Assembly: GCF_042657165.1 (NCBI RefSeq)
Contig: NZ_JBHSNJ010000013.1
Span: 496,001-560,000, forward strand
Source of the DNA: Agrilutibacter niabensis
Lineage (GTDB): Bacteria > Pseudomonadota > Gammaproteobacteria > Xanthomonadales > Xanthomonadaceae
Direction: 5' to 3'
Length of the DNA stretch: 64,000 nt
The notes beneath the pieces are model-generated. The model worked only from the letters and a program-made list of their open reading frames with translations, was not told where the DNA came from and did no database searches. The translations under genes were made by a program, and so were the position numbers. This document shows positions 1 to 7,453 of the stretch, in pieces (the stretch's first letter is position 1; every line of letters begins with the position of its first letter).

Positions 1-1162
1 CGGTCAACGCCCAGTGGTCGCCGTAAACCCGGCGCTGCATCAGGAACAGGTAGATGGGGATCCAGATCCATAGTGCGGCATCGACCAGGGCCGTGACGAC
101 CGCGACCCAGGTGGCGGTGAACGCATCGTCGATCGCGTTCATCACGAACATTGCCAGCACCGCCAGCAGCAACCATGCGTGGCTGTAGAGCGCGACCACC
201 AGGTGCTCCAGGTAGCGCCGGCCCGAGCCCAGGTAGAGCAGCTTGAGCAGCAGCGCGAAGACCGGCATCAGGAAGAACAGCGCGGTGGGCACGGCACTGA
301 GCGCGGCCTGCACGAACTGATCCGGCTTCTCGTCCATGTGCTCCATGTTTTCCTGGGCGCGCGCGATCTTGCGGTTGACCCAGCGATCGACGAAGCCCGG
401 CGCCAGGGGCACATCGACCGGATTGGTCTTCTCGTTCCATGGCCGGTCGTTGAATTTCCACTCGTCGGCGGCGCCTTCTGCCGGTGCCGGTTTGACCGAC
501 GGTTTGGCCGCCGGTGCGGCCGCGACGCCCGAAGCGCCGGGCGGGACCTGGGACGAAGCAGCGGGCGTGACCGCCGTTTGCGCCGTCGAGGCGCTCCCAC
601 CGCCGGCGGGATGGCGCTTCTTTTCCTCGGCCTCGAGTTCGACGATGCGCGAGGCCGCTTCGCCCTGGATGCGTGCGCGCGTTGCGATCAGGGCGGCATT
701 CACGCCGGGCACCTTCGCCGCCTTGGCCTCCTCGACGGAGAGTTTCTTCAGCAGTCGCGCTTCGATCTGCCGGACTTCCTCGGGAGTCCGCGCCTGTGCC
801 ATGGCCGCGCCGCCCTCGCCGCCGAACTGGATCGCGGGCTCGTCCATGTGCACGACGAGCTTGCCGACGAAGAACGTCAGCAGGCTCACGATCACGAACA
901 GGCGCAAGGGCGCGATGTAGCGTATGCGCTGCCCGGCCAGGTAGTTGACCGCGATCCGGCCGGGGAACAGCAGGTCGCGCATGGTGCGGAACACGCGACC
1001 GTCGAGGTGCCAGAACGACTCCAGCACCTCTTCCAGCGCATGGCCGAAATGCCGGGTCGGGCTGTGCACGGATTGTCCGCAGGCGTGGCAGTAGTGGCCC
1101 CGCAGCGGCGTACCGCAGTTCTCGCAGGCTGCCGGCACGCCTTGCGTGTCTTGTCCGCTCAT
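1..1162 (-). CDS. DUF3667 family zinc-ribbon membrane protein (partial, C-terminus outside the window)
   Basis: The gene starts at ATG 1162 and runs off the left edge, so about 387 residues are visible and the stop is not seen. The N-terminus carries a zinc-ribbon with C13/C16 and C25/C28. It is followed by a conserved stretch with DGRVFRTMRDLL, a PGR motif and YIAPLRLF, typical of DUF3667 proteins. A membrane segment follows (LFVIVSLLTFFVG), then a long Ala/Pro/Lys-rich hydrophilic linker, then further hydrophobic segments near the left edge. DUF3667 proteins are inner-membrane proteins of unknown function, common in Xanthomonadales. The direct neighbour on the right is a divergently transcribed MATE exporter. 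The family call is firm from the cysteine pattern and the motif order; no biochemical role can be inferred. Confidence 0.8.
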   Translation of the reverse strand, partial: MSGQDTQGVPAACENCGTPLRGHYCHACGQSVHSPTRHFGHALEEVLESFWHLDGRVFRTMRDLLFPGRIAVNYLAGQRIRYIAPLRLFVIVSLLTFFVGKLVVHMDEPAIQFGGEGGAAMAQARTPEEVRQIEARLLKKLSVEEAKAAKVPGVNAALIATRARIQGEAASRIVELEAEEKKRHPAGGGSASTAQTAVTPAASSQVPPGASGVAAAPAAKPSVKPAPAEGAADEWKFNDRPWNEKTNPVDVPLAPGFVDRWVNRKIARAQENMEHMDEKPDQFVQAALSAVPTALFFLMPVFALLLKLLYLGSGRRYLEHLVVALYSHAWLLLAVLAMFVMNAIDDAFTATWVAVVTALVDAALWIWIPIYLFLMQRRVYGDHWALT

Positions 1163-1368
1163 TTCCAATCCCAGGAACCGTCATCGACGGGCGGCTAAGA
1201 TAGCGGGCCGTCGTGACCCGGCGCCAGCACGCGACATCGCCCGCGGGTCCGCCAGGACACCGGGACAGTTGATGCCGCGCCCCGCGGCCGATGGGCCACG
1301 AGCATTGGTAGTTGCAACCGATTGCTTCGTGGCGATGGCGCGTCGTCGTCTGGAGCATCCGTTTCCCC

Positions 1369-2724
1369 ATGAGCATCGAGTCCATCCGGCCGGCCGCGCC
1401 GCGCTTCGCCAGCGAAGTGCGCACCACCGCCGTGCTCGCCGCGCCGCTCGTGGCCGGCCACGTCGCCAGCGGCCTGATCGGTTTCGTCGACAGCGTCATC
1501 GCCGGCCACCACGGCACCGCCACGCTGGCATCGGTGTCGGTGGGCACGGCGTTGTTCTGGCTGCCGATGATGATCCCGATGGGCACGCTGATGTCGCTGC
1601 CGCCGGCGGTGTCGGAGCTCGACGGCGCCGGCAGGCGGCACGAAGTCGGCGCCTTGTTCCGTCAGGGCCTGTGGCTGGCCGCGATGCTGGGCGTGCTGCT
1701 GTTCGGCTTCCTCACGGTGGTTGTGCACGCGCTGGAGCCGATGGGCATCGCCGCGGAGATCCGCCCGGGCGCGATCGCCTTCCTGCACGGCATCCGCTGG
1801 GGCGTGCCCGGCTTCACGCTGTACCTGACCATGCGCTACCTCAGCGATGGCCTGCACTGGACGCTGCCGACGATGCTGCTGGGTTTCGGCGGCCTGCTCG
1901 TGTTGGTGCCGCTGGGCTATGCGCTGACCTACGGTGTGGGCGGGCTGCCCGAGATGGGCGCGGGCGGCCTCGGTTATGCCTCCGCGATCATGATGTGGAC
2001 GCAGGCGCTCGCGTTCGCGCTCTACCTGTGGCGTGCGCAGCGGTTCGCCGACCTGGAGCTGTTCGGGCACTTCGACCGCCCGCATGGCCAGACCATCCGC
2101 GGCCTGTTGCGCACCGGCCTGCCGATCGGCGTGACCGTGACAATGGAGGGCGGGCTGTTCATCGCCACCGCGCTCCTGATCGGCCGGCTGGGCGAAGTGC
2201 CCGCGGCCGCGCACCAGATCGCGATCAACGTGTCCGCCCTGTGCTTCATGGTGCCGATGGGGCTGGCCGAGGCGACCACGGTGCGCATCGGCCATGCGCT
2301 CGGCCGCGACGATTCGCCGGGCGTGCGCAACGCGGCGCTCGCCGGCTACGCCATCGTGCTGGGCACGCAGGCGGTATCGGCGCTGGTGTTGCTGACCGGC
2401 AACGAGTTCGTGGTCGGTTTCTACACCGCCGACGCCGCGGTGGCGGCGCTGGCTGCCTCGCTGATGCTGTACGCGGCCGCTTTCCAGTTCCCTGATGGCG
2501 TCCAGGTGCTGTCCGCGGGCGCGCTGCGCGGCCTCAAGGACACCCGCGTGCCGATGGTGCTGGCGGCACTCGCCTATTGGGGCATCGGCATGCCGGTGGG
2601 CGCGGGGCTGGGCCTGGGACTGGGCTGGGGCCCGAAGGGCATGTGGGTCGGCCTGATTTGCGGCCTCACCGTGGCCGCGGTGCTGCTGTGCTCGCGGTTC
2701 TGGCGTTCCAGCCGGCGGATCTAG
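1369..2724 (+). CDS. MATE family multidrug efflux transporter
   Basis: A 451-residue, strongly hydrophobic protein with about twelve membrane helices in two similar halves. It belongs to the MATE (NorM/DinF-like) superfamily, which exports cationic drugs and metabolites across the inner membrane using Na+ or H+ gradients. Visible signatures include the N-terminal AAPLVAGHVASGLIGFVD helix and the second-half AINVSALCFMVPMGLAEATT, matching the conserved MATE helix 7-8 region. ATG 1369 is preferred because it begins a typical MATE N-terminus (MSIESIRPAAPRF); an upstream ATG at 1312 would add 19 residues of shadow-like Arg/Trp-rich sequence. No strong Shine-Dalgarno is visible. The substrate cannot be predicted. 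Confidence 0.9.
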   Translation: MSIESIRPAAPRFASEVRTTAVLAAPLVAGHVASGLIGFVDSVIAGHHGTATLASVSVGTALFWLPMMIPMGTLMSLPPAVSELDGAGRRHEVGALFRQGLWLAAMLGVLLFGFLTVVVHALEPMGIAAEIRPGAIAFLHGIRWGVPGFTLYLTMRYLSDGLHWTLPTMLLGFGGLLVLVPLGYALTYGVGGLPEMGAGGLGYASAIMMWTQALAFALYLWRAQRFADLELFGHFDRPHGQTIRGLLRTGLPIGVTVTMEGGLFIATALLIGRLGEVPAAAHQIAINVSALCFMVPMGLAEATTVRIGHALGRDDSPGVRNAALAGYAIVLGTQAVSALVLLTGNEFVVGFYTADAAVAALAASLMLYAAAFQFPDGVQVLSAGALRGLKDTRVPMVLAALAYWGIGMPVGAGLGLGLGWGPKGMWVGLICGLTVAAVLLCSRFWRSSRRI

Positions 2725-2753
2725 CCCGTTTCCTGCTTTGCGCTGAATGAACG

Positions 2754-2814
2754 GTAGCGCTACGCCGGCTATACCGGCATGAGGTCACGATGACCTGTGG
2801 CGGGTGAAACCGCC
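2754..2814. repeat. GTAG palindrome followed by three tandem short stem-loops
   Basis: Between the MATE gene and sppA lie GTAGCGCTAC (2754-2763, perfect palindrome), GCCGG/CCGGC (2764-2778), GGTCA/TGACC (2783-2795) and GGCGG/CCGCC (2799-2814). The stems follow each other with almost no spacing. They are not followed by a T-run, so they do not look like a rho-independent terminator. They sit about 45 bp upstream of the sppA start and may be REP-like material or an mRNA leader structure. Confidence 0.5.
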
Positions 2815-2858
2815 CCGGCGGACGGGTAACCTGCCGTCATCGTTCCGGAGTCAAGTGC

Positions 2859-4778
2859 ATGAATACCGCTGTACCAGGCAGTCCCCGTCGCGGCCCCATC
2901 GCCGAATTCTTCGTCGGCCTGTGGAACGTGATGAATTTCACCCGCAGGCTCATCGTCAACATCATCTTCTTCAGCCTGCTGCTGTTGTTCGTGGTGCTGG
3001 TACTGATCATCGCCGGCGCCGGCGGCGCCAAGCCGCTGCTGGACGACACCGCGCTGGTGATCGAACCCACCGGCCCGCTGGTCGAACAGTTCACCGCCGA
3101 TCCCGCCGAGCGCGCCTTCAAGCGCGCGCTGGGCGACCACGACGGCGACGAGATCCAGCTGCGCGACATGCTGCGCGTGCTCGATGCGGCCAAGGACGAC
3201 AAGCGCATCGAGCGCGTCGTGCTCAAGCTCGATCGCCTGGACGGCAGCGGCATGGCGTCGCTGCGCGAAGTCGCCGACGCGCTCGCGCGCGTCAAGGCCA
3301 GCGGCAAGGAAGTGGTCGCCTACAGCGAGATGATGGACCAGAAGCAGTACCTGCTCGCCGCGCAGGCCAATGAGATCTACCTCGACCCGATGGGCGGGAT
3401 GATGCTCGAAGGCCTCGGCCGCTATCGCCAGTACTACCGCCAGGGCCTGCAGGACAAGCTCGGCGTCGACGTGCACCTGTTCAAGGTCGGCGAATACAAG
3501 TCGGCGGCCGAACCGTACGTGCTCGATGCGGCGTCCAAGGAAGCGAAGGAAGCCGACCTGTTCTGGATGAACGACGTGTGGCAGCGCTACCTTGGCGACA
3601 TCGCCAAGGCGCGCAAGCTCGACGCCGCCAAGCTGGCCGAAGGCATCGACCAGCTGCCGGCCGGCATCGCCGACGTCCAGGGCGATCTCGCCAAGTACGC
3701 CGTGCAGCAGAAGCTCGTCGACGGACTGAAGACCGCCGAGGAAGTCGGCGACCTGCTCGCCGAACGCGGCGCCGCCGACGGCGATGCCGAAGACGGCTAT
3801 CGCCAGGTGTCGTTCGACGACTACCTGACCCGACTCAATGCCGGGATCAATCCGGTCGACCCGCGCCCGCAGGTGGCGGTGGTCGTGGCAGAAGGCGAGA
3901 TCAGCGGCGGCGAGCAGCCGCCGGGCAAGATCGGCGGCGTCTCCACCGCCCAGCTGCTGCGCGCGGCGCGCGACGACGACAACGTCAAGGCGGTGGTGCT
4001 GCGGGTGGACTCGCCCGGTGGCGAAGTTTTCGCCAGCGAACAGATCCGGCGCGAGATCGCCGAACTGAAGAAGGCGGACAAGCCCGTCGTGGTGTCGATG
4101 GGTGACCTCGCCGCGTCCGGTGGCTATTGGATCTCGATGAACGCCGACAAGATCTATGCCGACGAATCGACCATCACCGGCTCGATCGGCATCTTCGGCC
4201 TGATCCCGACCTTCCCGCGTGCGCTGGACAAGATCGGCGTGCACAGCGACGGCGTCGGCACCACCCGGTTCGCCGGCGCGTTCGACATCACCCGCGAACT
4301 GCAGCCGGAAGTGGGCCAGGTGATCCAGACCGTGATCGACAAGGGCTACCGCGATTTCACCGGTCGCGTGGCCACCGCACGCAAGCGCAGTGTCGAGCAG
4401 ATCGACGAAGTCGCGCGCGGCCGCGTGTGGAGCGGCGCGCAGGCGAAGGAGCGCGGCCTGGTCGACGACTTCGGCGGCCTGCAGGCGGCGATCACCGACG
4501 TGGCGCAGCGCGCCAAGCTGGGCATGCCGGGCAAGTACAACGTGCGCTACATCGAGAAGTCGGCGCCGCCGTTCTCGCAGTTCTTCTCCACGTTCGCCGA
4601 GAGCCGCATCGGCGCGCACTGGCTGCGCGAGTCCAGTTTCGCCCAGGGCCTGGCGCAGGCGCTGCTGCCGCGCGCGCTGTCGCAGACCACGCAGGACCTG
4701 CGCTTCCTGCAAGGCGCGATCGAGCCGACCCGGGGCGTACCGGTGAAGTCGCTGGCCTACTGCTTCTGCGGCCTGTAA
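2859..4778 (+). CDS. sppA: signal peptide peptidase SppA, 67 kDa type (protease IV)
   Basis: A 639-residue inner-membrane serine protease that degrades cleaved signal peptides. After a short cytoplasmic N-terminus there is one membrane segment (about residues 32-55), then two tandem ClpP-fold SppA domains as in the E. coli 67K form. The catalytic dyad is visible. The general-base lysine is K214 in GEYKSAAEPY of the first domain, and the nucleophile is S420 in GDLAASGGYW of the second. The length matches the Gram-negative long form (about 618 in E. coli) rather than the short Gram-positive one. The ATG at 2859 follows GGAG at a suitable distance. A bidirectional terminator-like hairpin follows the stop, so sppA appears monocistronic. 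Confidence 0.95.
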   Translation: MNTAVPGSPRRGPIAEFFVGLWNVMNFTRRLIVNIIFFSLLLLFVVLVLIIAGAGGAKPLLDDTALVIEPTGPLVEQFTADPAERAFKRALGDHDGDEIQLRDMLRVLDAAKDDKRIERVVLKLDRLDGSGMASLREVADALARVKASGKEVVAYSEMMDQKQYLLAAQANEIYLDPMGGMMLEGLGRYRQYYRQGLQDKLGVDVHLFKVGEYKSAAEPYVLDAASKEAKEADLFWMNDVWQRYLGDIAKARKLDAAKLAEGIDQLPAGIADVQGDLAKYAVQQKLVDGLKTAEEVGDLLAERGAADGDAEDGYRQVSFDDYLTRLNAGINPVDPRPQVAVVVAEGEISGGEQPPGKIGGVSTAQLLRAARDDDNVKAVVLRVDSPGGEVFASEQIRREIAELKKADKPVVVSMGDLAASGGYWISMNADKIYADESTITGSIGIFGLIPTFPRALDKIGVHSDGVGTTRFAGAFDITRELQPEVGQVIQTVIDKGYRDFTGRVATARKRSVEQIDEVARGRVWSGAQAKERGLVDDFGGLQAAITDVAQRAKLGMPGKYNVRYIEKSAPPFSQFFSTFAESRIGAHWLRESSFAQGLAQALLPRALSQTTQDLRFLQGAIEPTRGVPVKSLAYCFCGL

Positions 4779-4796
4779 GGCGCGGTGTCGAAAGCA

Positions 4797-4829
4797 AAAC
4801 GCCCGGCCTGTGCCGGGCGTTTTTTGTTT
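4797..4829. terminator. bidirectional rho-independent terminator between sppA and a convergent lipoprotein gene
   Basis: A GC-rich hairpin (ACGCCCGGC, loop CTGT, GCCGGGCGT) is flanked by an A-run on the left and a T-run on the right. It can therefore terminate both the rightward sppA transcript and the leftward lipoprotein transcript. Confidence 0.9.
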
Positions 4830-4841
4830 CGGATGCCGGTT

Positions 4842-5069
4842 TCAGCCGCCCGCCGCCTCGATGGCGGCCCGCTGCTCGTCCTCGGCCTTCTGCGCGTCGG
4901 CATCGACCTGCCTGGCCTTGTCGATCGGGTCGTTGATCGCATCGCGCAATTCCGCATGCGCCGCCGCGGCCGTCGGCTCGGGTGGCCGCTCCTTCTCCGG
5001 CTTGGTGCAGCCGGCCAGCGCCAGCAACGAACAGCACATCAACACACGGCACGACAGCAGCCGGATCAT
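4842..5069 (-). CDS. small putative outer-membrane lipoprotein
   Basis: A 75-residue protein with a short type II signal peptide ending in the lipobox LAGC, with the lipidated cysteine at position 21. The mature part is only about 55 residues, highly charged, Ala/Glu/Asp-rich and probably helical (AHAELRDAIND, KARQVDADAQKAEDEQRAAIEA). A good Shine-Dalgarno (GGGAG) precedes ATG 5069. No known domain is recognisable. It faces sppA and shares a terminator with it. The lipoprotein call rests on the signal peptide and lipobox; the function is unknown. Confidence 0.75.
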   Translation of the reverse strand: MIRLLSCRVLMCCSLLALAGCTKPEKERPPEPTAAAAHAELRDAINDPIDKARQVDADAQKAEDEQRAAIEAAGG

Positions 5070-5098
5070 GGTGCGTCTCCCTTCAGGCCTGCGGCTAT

Positions 5099-5124
5099 GC
5101 TACGCCGGTCGCGCGACGGGTAGC
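5099..5124. repeat. GTAG-type inverted repeat
   Basis: GCTAC (5099-5103) and GTAGC (5120-5124) flank an inner palindrome GTCGCGCGAC (5108-5117). It lies in the divergent gap between the small lipoprotein and the SDR gene. It resembles other GTAGC..GCTAC elements at 2754, 11582, 15765 and 34767 in this window. Confidence 0.4.
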
Positions 5125-5153
5125 GCGCACCGGACATACAGGCGGAGGACGGC

Positions 5154-5930
5154 ATGGACCCCAAGCGTTGGCGGCTGGATGGACAGTTGGCCCTGGTCAC
5201 CGGCGGCAGCGCCGGCATCGGGCGGGCGATCGCGCGTGAGTTGCTGGGCTTCGGCGCCGACGTGCTGCTCGCCGCGCGCGACGCCACCGGGCTGGAAACG
5301 GCGCGCGCCGAACTGCTGGAAGACTTCCCCGAGCGCGACATCAACATCTTCGTCGCCGATGTCGCCGACGAAGAGCAGCGCCGCGAACTGCTCGACTGGG
5401 TCGAGGACTTCGGCGAAGGCCTGCACATTTTGGTCAACAACGCCGGCGGCAACGCCACCAAGCCGGCGACGGACTACACCGAGGACGAATGGCGGCAGAT
5501 CTTCGAGATCAACCTGTTCTCCGCCTTCGAACTGTCGCGCTACGCCTACCCGCTGCTCACGCGCCACGCGGCGTCGTGCATCGTCAATGTCGGCAGCGTG
5601 TCCGGCGTGACCCACGTGCGCAGCGGCGCGCCCTACGGCATGAGCAAGGCGGCGATGCACCAGATGACGCGCAACCTCGCGGTGGAGTGGGCCGAGGACG
5701 GCGTGCGGGTGAACTCGGTCGCGCCGTGGTACATCCGCACGCGGCGTACCTCCGACAAGCTCGCCGATCCCGACTACCTCGACGAGGTGCTGTTGCGCAC
5801 GCCGCTGGGCCGGATCGGCGAACCGGAGGAAGTCGCTGCGGCCGTCGCGTTCCTGTGCCTGCCGGCGTCGAGCTACGTCACCGGCGAATGCATCGCGGTG
5901 GACGGCGGCTTCCTGCGCTACGGGTTCTAA
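5154..5930 (+). CDS. SDR family NAD(P)-dependent oxidoreductase (tropinone reductase-like)
   Basis: A 258-residue classical short-chain dehydrogenase with a Rossmann fold. The dinucleotide-binding motif TGGSAGIG lies at residues 16-23 and NNAG at 95-98. The catalytic triad is S148, Y161 and K165 (YGMSK), and the PG-like turn is replaced by VAPWYIRTRR. The C-terminus has the family motif GECIAVDGG. The APWYI..R stretch is typical of tropinone-reductase-like SDRs, but the natural substrate cannot be told from sequence. It is transcribed convergently with tesA, with only 12 bp between stops. The start is the ATG at 5154, preceded by GGAGGA. Confidence 0.92.
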   Translation: MDPKRWRLDGQLALVTGGSAGIGRAIARELLGFGADVLLAARDATGLETARAELLEDFPERDINIFVADVADEEQRRELLDWVEDFGEGLHILVNNAGGNATKPATDYTEDEWRQIFEINLFSAFELSRYAYPLLTRHAASCIVNVGSVSGVTHVRSGAPYGMSKAAMHQMTRNLAVEWAEDGVRVNSVAPWYIRTRRTSDKLADPDYLDEVLLRTPLGRIGEPEEVAAAVAFLCLPASSYVTGECIAVDGGFLRYGF

Positions 5931-5942
5931 CAGGATCCGCAC

Positions 5943-6629
5943 TCACTTCAGCAGCGGTTCCAGCGCCGGCCACACGTGGTCGCGCAGCAACGGCTGCGCC
6001 GCGGCGACCGGATGCAGGTTGTCGGCCTGGAACGACGCGCGGTCGCGTGCGATCGGTTCCAGCAGAAACGGCAGCAGCGCGGTGTCGAACAGCCGTGCGA
6101 GGTCGCGGTAGTTCTGCTCGAACGCGCGGGTGTATTCGGCACCGTAATTGGGCGGCATGCGCATCCCGACCAGCAGCACCTTCGCCCCGACGCCCTGCGC
6201 GGCGCCGATCATGCGCGCGAGGTTGCGACGGGTTTCCCGCGGCGGCAATCCGCGCAGACCGTCGTTGGCGCCCAGCGCGATCACGACCACCGTTGGCCGC
6301 ACGCGCGCCACTTCGCGCACCACCCGCGCGGCGCCGCCCGCGCTGGTCTCGCCGCTGATGCTGGCATTGACCAGGCGCCATCCCGGCTTCGCCCTGGCCA
6401 TGCGCTGCTCCGTCAATGCGACCCAGCCCTGCGCGGCATCGAGGCCGTAGGCGGCGGATAGCGAGTCGCCGAACACCATTACCGTGGGTGGCGGCAGCGG
6501 CGCAACTTTTGCCGGCAGCGCGGCGCCTGCGAAGGCGCCAGACGCCACCCCGCACAGCAGCAGTGCCAATAGCACATGGACTTTTGGCCATTGAAGCCAG
6601 CGTCGCAATGCCCTATCTCCTGATGTCAT
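5943..6629 (-). CDS. tesA: arylesterase / lysophospholipase L1-type SGNH hydrolase
   Basis: A 228-residue periplasmic SGNH (GDSL) hydrolase of the TesA/acyl-CoA thioesterase I family, which hydrolyses acyl thioesters, lysophospholipids and small esters. Block I GDSLSAAYG contains the nucleophile S56. Block II has the oxyanion glycine (SISGETSAGG), block III is GAND, and block V is DNLHP with the Asp-His pair. A hydrophobic export signal (VHVLLALLLCGVASGAFAG) precedes the mature protein. The ATG at 6629 gives a normal signal peptide, while a longer reading upstream overlaps the divergent ABC gene. The divergent tesA/ybbA-ybbP arrangement is conserved widely in proteobacteria. Confidence 0.93.
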   Translation of the reverse strand: MTSGDRALRRWLQWPKVHVLLALLLCGVASGAFAGAALPAKVAPLPPPTVMVFGDSLSAAYGLDAAQGWVALTEQRMARAKPGWRLVNASISGETSAGGAARVVREVARVRPTVVVIALGANDGLRGLPPRETRRNLARMIGAAQGVGAKVLLVGMRMPPNYGAEYTRAFEQNYRDLARLFDTALLPFLLEPIARDRASFQADNLHPVAAAQPLLRDHVWPALEPLLK

Positions 6630-6688
6630 CACGCTCTCCCGAACACACTCGAACGCACGATCCCGCCATCGGGACCGCGCCATGATGG

Positions 6689-7453
6689 ATGCCCACGATG
6701 AATAGAGCCGATCCGTTGTCCATGCAAGCCGGTGCTTCCGACGCGATCGTCGCATCCGCCCCCCGTGCGGGACACGCGCTGGAAGTCACCCGGCTCGGCA
6801 AGCGCGTCCCGCTGCCTGCCGGCGAGCTGACCATCCTCGCCGACGTCGGCTTCGCCATCGAGCGCGGCGATGCGGTCGCGATCGTGGGCGCCTCCGGTTC
6901 CGGCAAGAGCACGCTGCTGGCGCTGATGGCGGGCCTCGACGTGCCCAGCAGCGGCCATGTCGTGCTCGAGGGCCACCCGATGTCCTCGCTCGACGAGGAC
7001 GGACGCGCGCGCGTGCGCAGCGAGAAGGTCGGCTTCGTGTTCCAGAGCTTCCAGCTGCTGCCCTCCCTGACGGCATTGGAGAACGTGATGCTGCCGCTGG
7101 AGCTGCGCGGCGATGCTGATGCGCAGACGCCGGCGCGCGCCATCCTGGCGCGGGTCGGCCTGGGCGAGCGCCTGGGCCACTACCCGCGCCAACTCTCCGG
7201 CGGCGAACAGCAGCGCGTCGCGCTCGCGCGCGCCTTCGTGACCCGGCCGGCGCTGCTGTTCGCCGATGAGCCCACCGGCAACCTCGACACGCGCACCGGC
7301 CAGGCCATCATCGAACTGCTGTTCGAGCTCAACGCCGCCGCCGGCACCACGCTGGTGCTGGTGACCCACGACGAGCACCTGGCGCAGCGTTGCCATCGCA
7401 TGCTGCGCCTGGATGGTGGCCGCCTGGTCGCCGACGAGGTTGAGCAGGCATGA
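6689..7453 (+). CDS. ybbA: ABC transporter ATP-binding protein, YbbA/LolD-like
   Basis: A 254-residue ABC ATPase; a start at ATG 6698 would give 251. Walker A is GASGSGKST, the Q-loop lies in GFVFQSFQLLPS, the signature is LSGGEQQRVALARA, and Walker B is LLFADEPTGNLD followed by H in THDEHLA. It is of the MacB/LolD class, which powers mechanotransmission through FtsX-type permeases rather than classical import. It is divergent from tesA and overlaps the permease gene by 4 nt (ATGA), so the pair is translationally coupled. The cargo is unknown; in E. coli the equivalent YbbA-YbbP complex sits next to tesA. Confidence 0.9.
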   Translation: MPTMNRADPLSMQAGASDAIVASAPRAGHALEVTRLGKRVPLPAGELTILADVGFAIERGDAVAIVGASGSGKSTLLALMAGLDVPSSGHVVLEGHPMSSLDEDGRARVRSEKVGFVFQSFQLLPSLTALENVMLPLELRGDADAQTPARAILARVGLGERLGHYPRQLSGGEQQRVALARAFVTRPALLFADEPTGNLDTRTGQAIIELLFELNAAAGTTLVLVTHDEHLAQRCHRMLRLDGGRLVADEVEQA